Source of the DNA: HGM04593 sp045533955
GTDB taxonomy: Bacteria > Bacteroidota > Bacteroidia > Bacteroidales > Bacteroidaceae
Direction: 5' to 3'
Length of the DNA: 29,648 nucleotides
Assembly (NCBI GenBank): GCA_045533955.1
Contig: JAZSIU010000014.1
Location: 1-29,648 of the forward strand
Translations under genes and position numbers: made by a program
Part shown: positions 22,818 to 29,648 of the stretch, piece by piece
How the letters are laid out: each line of letters begins with the position of its first letter
Position numbering within the stretch: the first letter of the stretch is position 1
The notes under the pieces: generated by a model
What the model was told of the DNA's origin: nothing
The model's input: only the letters and a program-made list of their open reading frames with translations
Databases searched by the model: none

Positions 22818-24959
22818 ATGAGAAAGAATTTCAGCAATATAGATATATTCGCAGGAGCAGCGTCCAACAACCCGACAGCCTGCGCATCGGCCTCTTGGGA
22901 GACACCCGAGCAGATAAGCGTAAAGCCCGTTTACACCGCCGACGACCTAAAAGAGATGGAGCACCTCGACTACGCGGCAGGACTCCCCCCCTTCCTACGC
23001 GGCCCCTACTCAATGATGTACACCTTCCGTCCGTGGACAATCCGCCAGTATGCGGGCTTCTCCACCGCCGAGGAGTCGAACGCCTTTTACCGTCGCAACC
23101 TTGCATCGGGACAGAAAGGCCTCTCGGTAGCATTCGACCTCCCCACCCACCGAGGCTATAACCCCGACAACGAACGTGTCGTGGGCGACGTCGGAAAGGC
23201 CGGAGTATCAATCTGCTGTATGGAAAATATGGAACAACTCTTCGACGGCATTCCACTAAATAAAATGTCAGTGTCGATGACAATGAACGGCGCCGTGCTG
23301 CCCGTGCTTGCCTTCTACATAAACGCCGCACTCGAACAGGGCGCCAAGCTCGAAGAGATGGCCGGCACCATACAGAACGACATTCTAAAGGAGTTTATGG
23401 TGCGCAACACCTATATTTACCCCCCGCAATTCTCGATGCGCATAATAAGCGACATTTTCGCCTACACCTCGCAGAAGATGCCCAAATTCAACTCAATATC
23501 AATCTCGGGCTACCATATGCAGGAAGCAGGTGCCTCGGCCGACATTGAGCTTGCCTACACGCTTGCCGACGGCCTCGAGTATGTGCGCGCAGGCGTTGCT
23601 GCAGGCATCGACATTGACGCCTTTGCACCGCGTCTGTCGTTCTTTTGGGGCATCGGAATGAATCCCTTTATGGAGATTGCCAAGATGCGCGCCGCCCGTA
23701 TGCTATGGGCCAAGATTATAAAGAGTTTCGGCCCAAAGAATCCAAAGTCGATGGCACTGCGCACACACAGCCAGACGTCGGGTTGGTCGCTCACCGAGCA
23801 AGACCCCTTCAACAACGTCGGCCGCACAGTCATTGAGGCAATGGCAGCAGCAATGGGACACACACAGTCGCTGCACACCAACGCCCTCGACGAGGCAATA
23901 GCCCTTCCCACCGATTTTTCGGCACGCATTGCGCGCAACACACAAATTTACATACAGGAAGAGACTAACATCTGTCGCGTCATCGACCCGTGGGGCGGCT
24001 CGTACTACGTCGAGAGCCTCACACAAGAGATTGCCGACAAAGCGTGGAAGCTCATCCAAGAGATTGAAGAGCTTGGAGGAATGGCCAAAGCCATCGAAAC
24101 AGGAATCCCCAAGATGCGCATCGAAGAGGCAGCCGCACGCACACAGGCACGCATCGACAGCGGCCGTCAGATAATCGTAGGCACCAACGCCTACCGCCTC
24201 GAAAAAGAGGAACCCATCGACATTCTCGAGGTCGATAACACCACCGTGCGCAAAGAGCAGCTCGAGGCCCTCGAGCGCAACCGCACCGCCCGCAACGAGG
24301 CAGCCGTAAAAGCCGCCCTCGAGCGCATCACCCACTGCGCCCGCACCGGCGAGGGCAACCTATTGGAGTGCGCCGTCGAGGCAGCAGGCCTGCGCGCCAC
24401 TCTGGGCGAAATATCCGATGCTTGCGAAGAGGCAGCAGGACGTTACAAAGCAATCATTAGAACAATATCAGGAGTGTATTCATCAGAGAGCCTCGGCGAC
24501 GAGAATTTCAAAGAAGCCTGTCGCCTCACCGAAGAGTTTGCCAAGAGAGAGGGACGCCGTCCCCGAGTATTCATCGCCAAAATGGGACAGGACGGACACG
24601 ACCGCGGCGCAAAAGTAGTAGCCACGGGATACGCCGACTGCGGATTCGACGTTGATATGGGAATGCTGTTCCAGACACCCGCCGAGGTTGCCCGCCAAGC
24701 CGTCGAGAACGACGTTCACGCCGTTGGAGTATCGTCGCTTGCCGCCGGACACAAGACCCTCGTGCCACAGCTCATAGAGGAACTCGACAAGCTTGGACGC
24801 GGCGACATTCTGGTATTTGCCGGCGGCGTAATCCCCGCACAAGACTACGACTTCCTGTATCGCGCAGGAGTAATGGGCATCTTCGGTCCCGGAACAAGCG
24901 TCTCGAAAGCCGCCTGCGAACTAATGAACATATTGTTAAACAAAGAGGAAGAAGAGTAA
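22818..24959 (+). CDS. mutB: Methylmalonyl-CoA mutase large (catalytic) subunit
   Basis: The 713-residue alpha subunit carrying both active site and cofactor. The TIM-barrel substrate domain comes first, with AFDLPTHRGYNPDN, GISISGYHMQEAGA-type sequence (here SISISGYHMQEAGA) and RTHSQTSGWSLTEQDPFNN. The C-terminal cobalamin domain follows, with KMGQDGHDRGAKVVATGYAD, where His594 is the lower axial ligand of B12. VGVSSLAAGHKTLVPQL and FAGGVIP then follow. In Bacteroidales the enzyme serves succinate-to-propionate fermentation. It directly precedes topB by 9 bases, an unexpected partner. Confidence 0.97.
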   Translation: MRKNFSNIDIFAGAASNNPTACASASWETPEQISVKPVYTADDLKEMEHLDYAAGLPPFLRGPYSMMYTFRPWTIRQYAGFSTAEESNAFYRRNLASGQKGLSVAFDLPTHRGYNPDNERVVGDVGKAGVSICCMENMEQLFDGIPLNKMSVSMTMNGAVLPVLAFYINAALEQGAKLEEMAGTIQNDILKEFMVRNTYIYPPQFSMRIISDIFAYTSQKMPKFNSISISGYHMQEAGASADIELAYTLADGLEYVRAGVAAGIDIDAFAPRLSFFWGIGMNPFMEIAKMRAARMLWAKIIKSFGPKNPKSMALRTHSQTSGWSLTEQDPFNNVGRTVIEAMAAAMGHTQSLHTNALDEAIALPTDFSARIARNTQIYIQEETNICRVIDPWGGSYYVESLTQEIADKAWKLIQEIEELGGMAKAIETGIPKMRIEEAAARTQARIDSGRQIIVGTNAYRLEKEEPIDILEVDNTTVRKEQLEALERNRTARNEAAVKAALERITHCARTGEGNLLECAVEAAGLRATLGEISDACEEAAGRYKAIIRTISGVYSSESLGDENFKEACRLTEEFAKREGRRPRVFIAKMGQDGHDRGAKVVATGYADCGFDVDMGMLFQTPAEVARQAVENDVHAVGVSSLAAGHKTLVPQLIEELDKLGRGDILVFAGGVIPAQDYDFLYRAGVMGIFGPGTSVSKAACELMNILLNKEEEE

Positions 24960-24968
24960 ACGAGCAGA

Positions 24969-26759
24969 ATGATTGTTTGCATAGCAGAGAAACCGAGCGT
25001 CGCCAAGGACATTGCAGATGTCCTTGGCGCTCGTTCGCGTAAAGAGGGATATATCGAAGGAAACGGCTACCAAGTAACGTGGACATTCGGCCATCTGTGT
25101 ACACTGAAAGAGCCGCACGACTACACAGGAATGTGGAAACGCTGGAGCCTTGGCAGCCTGCCAATGATACCCCCGCGCTTCGGCATAAAACTAATTTCAG
25201 ACAGAGGCATCGAGAAACAATTTGCAATAATCGAGCAACTGATGCAAAATGCCGAATATATTGTAAACTGCGGCGATGCCGGACAAGAGGGTGAGCTCAT
25301 ACAACGCTGGGTGATGCAAAAAGCCGGTGCCCGATGCCCCGTAAAGCGACTGTGGATATCCTCACTCACCCCCGAGGCCATACGCGAAGGGTTCAACAAC
25401 CTCAAAGAGCAGAGCGAATATCAGCCACTCTACGAGGCAGGCCTCAGCCGTGCCATAGGCGATTGGCTTCTGGGAATGAACGCCACACGCCTATACACCC
25501 TAAAATACGGGCGCGACCGACAGGTACTTTCCATAGGCCGCGTACAGACCCCCACCCTCGCCCTAATCGTAAAACGCTACCACGAGATAACCAATTTTGT
25601 CCCCGCACAATATTGGGAGCTCAAGACCCTCTACCGCGAGACTACATTCAATGCCACAAGCGGGCGCTTCGACAGCGAGGCCGAGGCACAAGAAGCCCTG
25701 CAAAAGATTACAGGCGAGCCCTTTACCGTTACCGACGTAACAGCCAAAAACGGCATCGAGAATCCACCGCGCCTCTACGACCTTACCTCGTTGCAGGCCG
25801 ATTGCAACCGCAAATTCGCCCTCACCGCCGAAACAACCCTTCAAACAATACAATCGCTCTACGAGAAGAAAGTAACCACCTATCCGCGCGTCGATACCAC
25901 CTATCTTAGCGACGACATTTACCCAAAATGCGAGGGCATACTAAAGGGGCTGCGCGACTATCAGCCCCTCACCGCCCCACTCATCGGAAAGCCACTTATA
26001 AAATCGAAAAAAGTATTCGACAACAAGAAAGTAACCGACCACCACGCAATAATCCCCACAGGAGTATATCCTCAGGGGCTCACCGATATTGAAAAGAAAG
26101 TCTATGACCTTGTGGTGCGCCACTTTATAGCCGTCTTTTATCCCGAGTGCAAATTCCGAGCCACAACAGTGCAGGGACAGAGCGCCGGAGTAAATTTCAA
26201 GGCAACAGGCAAAGTTATAACCTCGCCCGGATGGAAAGCAGTATTTGCGCAAGAGACAAACGACGAGCAAGAGAACAAAGGCGACAAAGAAAAGATACTA
26301 CCGCCATTTACAAAAGGCGAGAGCGGCCCCCACACCCCCGGCCTGCAAGAAAAGTGGACACAACCACCCAAGAACTACACCGAGGAGACACTGCTGCGCG
26401 CAATGGAGTCGGCCGGGAAAAACATCGACGACGAAGAACTGCGCGAAGCAATGAAGGAGAATGGCATCGGTCGTCCCTCGACCCGCGCCGCAATAATAGA
26501 GACGCTGTGCAAGCGCAACTACATACGCCGCGAACGCAAGAACCTAATTGCCACCCCCACAGGCATCGAGCTAATATCCCTCATACGCAACGAGCTTCTG
26601 AAAAGCGCCGAGCTTACGGGACAGTGGGAGAAGAAACTGCGCGACATTGAAAAGCGACAGTACGAAGCAAAAACCTTTATCGACGAGCTTAAAACAATGC
26701 TCGCAGAGGTTGTAAACGACGTACTGAGCGACAACAGCAGTATGAGCAGTGGCGCATAA
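24969..26759 (+). CDS. topB: DNA topoisomerase III
   Basis: A type IA topoisomerase of 596 residues that passes single DNA strands, chiefly for decatenation and recombination intermediates. The Toprim domain begins at once (MIVCIAEKPSVAKDIADVLG) and continues to GDAGQEGELIQRWV. The central domain has LSIGRVQTPTLALIV, and the active-site tyrosine is Tyr305 in TTYPRVDTTYL. Later come DHHAIIPTG and ENGIGRPSTRAAIIETL. The protein ends soon after the core with no extra C-terminal zinc-finger region. It starts 9 bases after mutB, so it is probably cotranscribed, though a promoter inside mutB is possible. Confidence 0.95.
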   Translation: MIVCIAEKPSVAKDIADVLGARSRKEGYIEGNGYQVTWTFGHLCTLKEPHDYTGMWKRWSLGSLPMIPPRFGIKLISDRGIEKQFAIIEQLMQNAEYIVNCGDAGQEGELIQRWVMQKAGARCPVKRLWISSLTPEAIREGFNNLKEQSEYQPLYEAGLSRAIGDWLLGMNATRLYTLKYGRDRQVLSIGRVQTPTLALIVKRYHEITNFVPAQYWELKTLYRETTFNATSGRFDSEAEAQEALQKITGEPFTVTDVTAKNGIENPPRLYDLTSLQADCNRKFALTAETTLQTIQSLYEKKVTTYPRVDTTYLSDDIYPKCEGILKGLRDYQPLTAPLIGKPLIKSKKVFDNKKVTDHHAIIPTGVYPQGLTDIEKKVYDLVVRHFIAVFYPECKFRATTVQGQSAGVNFKATGKVITSPGWKAVFAQETNDEQENKGDKEKILPPFTKGESGPHTPGLQEKWTQPPKNYTEETLLRAMESAGKNIDDEELREAMKENGIGRPSTRAAIIETLCKRNYIRRERKNLIATPTGIELISLIRNELLKSAELTGQWEKKLRDIEKRQYEAKTFIDELKTMLAEVVNDVLSDNSSMSSGA

Positions 26760-27026
26760 ATGATTTCTATTCCGACGCATATTCAATGAATTTGTTCTTT
26801 CCCACTCCTTTTCGTGCCGACAAACATCGCAAAAAGTAAATTCCTCCAAGAAGGCACACCCCCAAAAAAAACGCAGAAACAGCCACTGAGGCTGCAAAAA
26901 AAGTCCACCCTACAACAAAAAATGTGCAGGCTGATAGCCGCTCCTCTTTCGACAGAGAGGAGCCGGCGCGCAGGGTCTGAGGAGTTCGATAGTGCAATAA
27001 ATGTTGTTTGTAATAATTTTAACTCC
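26760..27026. other. Gene-poor stretch after topB
   Basis: I see no convincing gene here. A minus-strand open frame (26997-26767, TTG start) would encode a 76-residue protein with one or two hydrophobic stretches, but there is no ATG or family resemblance. It contains an 8-bp GC-rich inverted repeat, gctcctct (26940-26947) with agaggagc (26956-26963). No clear terminator for topB follows its stop. Confidence 0.4.
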
Positions 27027-27344
27027 TCATCCCGCTGTCTCCAAACTCTCAACACCCGTTGTGCTGCCAAAGTCGAAGCGATAACCGCTCACGAGCTGCA
27101 TTCCCGGATTGCTTGTGTCGAGATTCTCATCACCCACATTAAGATTGCAAAGCAACATATAAGCCTTACTGGCATTATTCTTGAATGTGCCATCGGCCTT
27201 CAATTTTGCCCTGCACATTCCAACAATGCCGCCAACCTTAGAAAGAACGTATGTAAGGCCCACGCAATAGAGAAACGCACCACCTCCTATGCTTGTTACA
27301 CCATCGGGTATTTCAATATCGGTAAGAGCTTTACTTTTACAGTA
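27027..27344 (-). pseudogene. Relic of a BspA-like leucine-rich-repeat surface protein
   Basis: A minus-strand frame of 105 residues bounded upstream by an in-frame TGA (27347-27345), with no plausible start. It opens with ALTDIEIPDGVTSIGGGAF, a clear BspA-type (LRR_5) leucine-rich repeat. It ends with ADGTFKNNASKAYMLL and GYRFDFGSTTGVESLETAG, resembling the C-terminal region of Bacteroidales cell-surface repeat proteins. Only the last repeat and tail survive, so a large gene has been lost from the 5' side. 27345-27523 upstream holds no recognisable continuation. Confidence 0.7.
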
Positions 27345-27523
27345 TCACATTGCCTTAGAATATTTTTTACAAACGAGCGAAAAATATCAAACTCGCTTGA
27401 ATATTTCTCAGCTGCGGGTGCAGTGAATGTTCGCACAAGGGCGCAAATATTTTCACAAAATAATCTTCGGCAAAAATATAATAAACAGCACATTTTTCAG
27501 TTATTATAAGGTAGCACCATAAA

Positions 27524-29512
27524 ATGAAGAAAAATACCTTATATATAATAATAACAATCATCCTGCTGCTAACCACCGCCTGCAGCAGCGAGAAAGCCAT
27601 ACGCAAAGGCGACCAGCTTGTAGCCATAAACGAATACTTCGACGCAGCCAAGCAGTACAAACGAGCCTACTCCAAGATAGCCCCTAAAGAGCGCAGCAAG
27701 CGCGGCCTTGTAGCGTGGAAGATGGCCGAGTGCTACCGCAAGAGTAATAATCCGCAGCGGGCAGCCGGCGCCTATCAGAATGCCATCCGCTACAAATACC
27801 CCGACACAATAGCCTACCGCTATCTGGCCGACGCACAAGTAGAGAGCGGCGACTATAAGGCCGCCATAAAAAACTACGAGTTGTATCTGAGCCACGCGCC
27901 CCACGACCGTATGGCACAATTGGGTCTTCAGGCAGCCCGCGTGTCGCAAGAGTGGAAAAAGAGCCCCACACGATACATTGTAAAACAAGCCAAAGAACTT
28001 AACGGACAAAGAAGCGACTTTTGCCCGATGTACGTAGGCGAGGACACAACCACCATCATCATAAGCTCCACCCGTAAAGAAGCCCGAGGCGACGACCTCA
28101 GCGGAATAACGGGCCAAAAGCCATCAGATTTTTTTATGGCCAAGCGCGACGAAAAGGGCAAATGGCAGAAAGTAGAGAAAATAGAGGCCGACATTAACAG
28201 CGAATACGAGGACGGCGCCTGCGCCTTTACCCCCGACGGAAAGACAATGTACTTTACACGCTGCCCCATTGACGACCAATACCCTCGCTACGCAACAATA
28301 TACAAGAGCGGACGCAGCGACGCCTCGTGGACAACCCCCGAGCAGGTAAAAATATCGAGCGACACACTCTCGTCCTACGCCCACCCGGCCGTATCACCCG
28401 ACGGGCAGTGGCTCTACTTTACCTCGAATATGGCAGGCGGCGAGGGCGGCCTCGACCTGTGGCGCTACTACATTGGCAGCAGCCGCGCAATGGAGGGAAT
28501 AGTCGAGAATCTGGGCAGCGCCATTAACACCGAGGGCGACGAACAATTCCCCACGTTCGGCCCCGCCGGCGAGCTCTTCTTCTCGTCGGACGGCCATCCG
28601 GGGATGGGCGGCCTCGACATTTTCTGCGCTACATTCACAAGCGACACGACAGTAACCATCGAGAATATGCGCTCGCCCATAAACTCCAACGGCGACGACT
28701 TTGGAATGACCTTTGCCCCGGGACTTTACCGCGGATATTTCAGTTCGAACCGCGGCGACGCACGCGGCTGGGACCACATTTACTCGTTCCTGCTACCCGA
28801 GACGCTACACACCCTCTATGGCTGGATATACGAAAAAGACGGCTACGAGCTTCCCGAGGGCGTAATATATATGATAGGCAACGACGGCACAAACACCAGC
28901 TTCGGAGTGATGAAAGACGGCTCTTACCGCGTACGCGTAACCCCCGGCGTCGAGTATGTGCTACTAGGCACCTGCCACGGCTATCTTAACACGATGCAAG
29001 AGCTAAAGACCGAGAATGTAGAGGGTACACGCGAGTATCAGCGCGACTTTGAGCTCCCCTCAATTACCCGTCCCGTGCTTATAGACAACATTTTCTACGA
29101 GTACGACCGCGCCGAGCTCACCCCCGCATCTACCGCCTCGCTCGACGAGCTTGTCAAGCTGCTCGAGCTTAACCCCAACGTAACCATTGAGCTTGCCTCG
29201 CACTGCGACGCGCGCGGCAGCGACACATACAACCAGAAGCTGGCACAGCGCCGTGCCGAGTCGGTTGTCAACTACCTTATAGAGCACGGCATCGACGAGG
29301 AGCGCCTCACGGCAGTGGGCTACGGCGAGGCTCGTCCCAAAGTTGTGCATAAGAAACTAACCGAGACACACACCTTCTTAAAAGAGGGCGACACGCTGAC
29401 CGAGGAGTTTATCAACGCCCTCGAGGACGACGAGCAGCGTGAGGCCTGCCACCAGCTGAACCGCCGCACCGAATTCCAAGTGCTGCGCACCACATATAAA
29501 CTCTATGAATGA
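27524..29512 (+). CDS. porE: PorE-like T9SS lipoprotein (TPR, beta-propeller, CRD, OmpA)
   Basis: A 662-residue modular lipoprotein. A lipoprotein signal has lipobox LTTAC with Cys20. TPR-like helices follow (about 25-135: GDQLVAINEYFDAAKQYKRA, DAQVESGDYKAAIKNYELYL). A PD40-type beta-propeller (about 155-425) has repeats such as ACAFTPDGKTMYFTR, HPAVSPDGQWLYFTS and FPTFGPAGELFFSSDG. A carboxypeptidase-regulatory-like fold (about 427-510, LYGWIYEKDG...) comes next. The last part is an OmpA peptidoglycan-binding domain (IFYEYDRAELTPAS, ELASHCDARGSDTYNQKLAQRRAESVV). This order matches PorE of Porphyromonas gingivalis, an essential outer-membrane-anchored part of the T9SS. The C-terminal insert THTFLKEGDTLTEEFINALE before LNRRTEF also fits that group. 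Confidence 0.88.
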   Translation: MKKNTLYIIITIILLLTTACSSEKAIRKGDQLVAINEYFDAAKQYKRAYSKIAPKERSKRGLVAWKMAECYRKSNNPQRAAGAYQNAIRYKYPDTIAYRYLADAQVESGDYKAAIKNYELYLSHAPHDRMAQLGLQAARVSQEWKKSPTRYIVKQAKELNGQRSDFCPMYVGEDTTTIIISSTRKEARGDDLSGITGQKPSDFFMAKRDEKGKWQKVEKIEADINSEYEDGACAFTPDGKTMYFTRCPIDDQYPRYATIYKSGRSDASWTTPEQVKISSDTLSSYAHPAVSPDGQWLYFTSNMAGGEGGLDLWRYYIGSSRAMEGIVENLGSAINTEGDEQFPTFGPAGELFFSSDGHPGMGGLDIFCATFTSDTTVTIENMRSPINSNGDDFGMTFAPGLYRGYFSSNRGDARGWDHIYSFLLPETLHTLYGWIYEKDGYELPEGVIYMIGNDGTNTSFGVMKDGSYRVRVTPGVEYVLLGTCHGYLNTMQELKTENVEGTREYQRDFELPSITRPVLIDNIFYEYDRAELTPASTASLDELVKLLELNPNVTIELASHCDARGSDTYNQKLAQRRAESVVNYLIEHGIDEERLTAVGYGEARPKVVHKKLTETHTFLKEGDTLTEEFINALEDDEQREACHQLNRRTEFQVLRTTYKLYE

Positions 29513-29542
29513 GGGTGACCCAAAAGCAAAATTGGGTTACCC
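29513..29542 (+). terminator. Rho-independent terminator after porE
   Basis: Stem gggtgaccca (29513-29522) pairs with tgggttaccc (29533-29542), one mismatch, and is followed by ttcttcattttatt. It begins right at the porE stop codon. Confidence 0.85.
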
Positions 29543-29593
29543 TTCTTCATTTTATTATTTCAGCGTTCAAATTGCCGTATGACAATAAAAATA

Positions 29594-29626
29594 TAGCTAT
29601 TCCATTGATAAACACTGGAATAGCTA
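29594..29626. terminator. Second hairpin near the window end
   Basis: An 11-bp perfect stem, tagctattcca (29594-29604) with tggaatagcta (29616-29626), encloses an 11-base loop. On the minus strand it is followed by a T-rich tract (tatttttattg), so it may terminate a minus-strand gene beyond the window. Only the hairpin is visible. Confidence 0.55.
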
Positions 29627-29648
29627 TTGTTTGTTTGGGAAATTTTTA

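Noticed and set aside
25239..25305. TopB Toprim motif GDAGQEGE lacking the second Asp of DxD
   Set aside because: The DAGxEGE form is common in TopB proteins of other bacteria, so it is not evidence of inactivation.
26767..26997. Minus-strand frame for a 76-residue hydrophobic protein
   Set aside because: Only a TTG start, no recognised family, and it lies in decayed DNA. It could be the remnant of a small membrane protein but support is too thin.
27296..27493. Minus-strand 65-residue frame upstream of the BspA relic
   Set aside because: It overlaps the relic in another frame and shows no recognised motif; no evidence that it is a separate gene.
26814..27509. Plus-strand open frame of 231 residues between topB and porE
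   Set aside because: It runs antisense to the BspA-like relic, has no family resemblance and is rich in residues expected of an antisense shadow. The minus-strand translation makes clear biological sense instead.

Overview
The window looks like a chromosomal segment from a member of the Bacteroidales (phylum Bacteroidota). The evidence is gene content: an ExbB/ExbD/ExbD set with an extra small membrane protein, the order lpxK - purine nucleoside phosphorylase - thiL, a methylmalonyl-CoA mutase pair, a PorE-type OmpA/TPR/beta-propeller lipoprotein of the type IX secretion system (T9SS), a secreted nuclease with a T9SS-like C-terminus, and a BspA-type leucine-rich-repeat relic. Several start regions also carry the Bacteroidota promoter -7 element TAnnTTTG. 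Most of the window is moderately GC-rich. The family or genus cannot be fixed from the sequence alone.

Layout. 1-2.6 kb (minus): TonB-system energiser operon exbB - 4-TM protein - exbD - exbD, ending in a strong terminator, with tRNA-Ser(GGA) upstream. 3.0-6.25 kb (plus): lpxK (lipid A), purine nucleoside phosphorylase, thiL and a small Imm17-like membrane protein. 6.3-8.4 kb: an AT-rich accessory island. It holds a helix-turn-helix regulator overlapping a 4-TM protein behind a clear promoter/operator, a lipoprotein overlapping a truncated DUF6973-like polymorphic-toxin C-terminus, a 192-bp MITE-like element with a TAA target duplication, and two near-identical terminator repeats at its ends. 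8.4-12.4 kb (minus): a tight run ilvE - trmB - Dabb protein - Mrp ATPase - DUF1963/YwqG protein. 12.6-15.1 kb (minus): mnmA - xseA - xseB, coupled by 4-base ATGA overlaps. 15.1-15.6 kb: a non-coding tandem array of about 82-bp units, each joined by a TATCTTTG box. 15.7-18.2 kb (plus): MATE exporter, cytidylate-kinase-like protein and YfcE-type phosphoesterase. 18.2-20.8 kb (minus): a Kdo/WaaP-like kinase and a secreted endonuclease I, each with its own -7 element. 20.96-26.76 kb (plus): mutA - mutB - topB. 26.8-27.5 kb: a gene-poor stretch with a relic of a BspA-like surface protein. 27.5-29.5 kb (plus): the PorE-like lipoprotein and its terminator.

How the genes fit together. Most are housekeeping: envelope biogenesis and energisation (exbBD, lpxK, Kdo-kinase-like, PorE), nucleotide and cofactor metabolism (PNP, thiL, mutAB for succinate/propionate interconversion), tRNA modification (trmB, mnmA) and DNA maintenance (xseAB, topB). 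The parts most worth a second look are the accessory island at 6.9-8.4 kb, the tandem array at 15.1-15.6 kb and the relic at 27.0-27.3 kb. I did not find a clearly new multi-gene system, a CRISPR array or an intact transposase.
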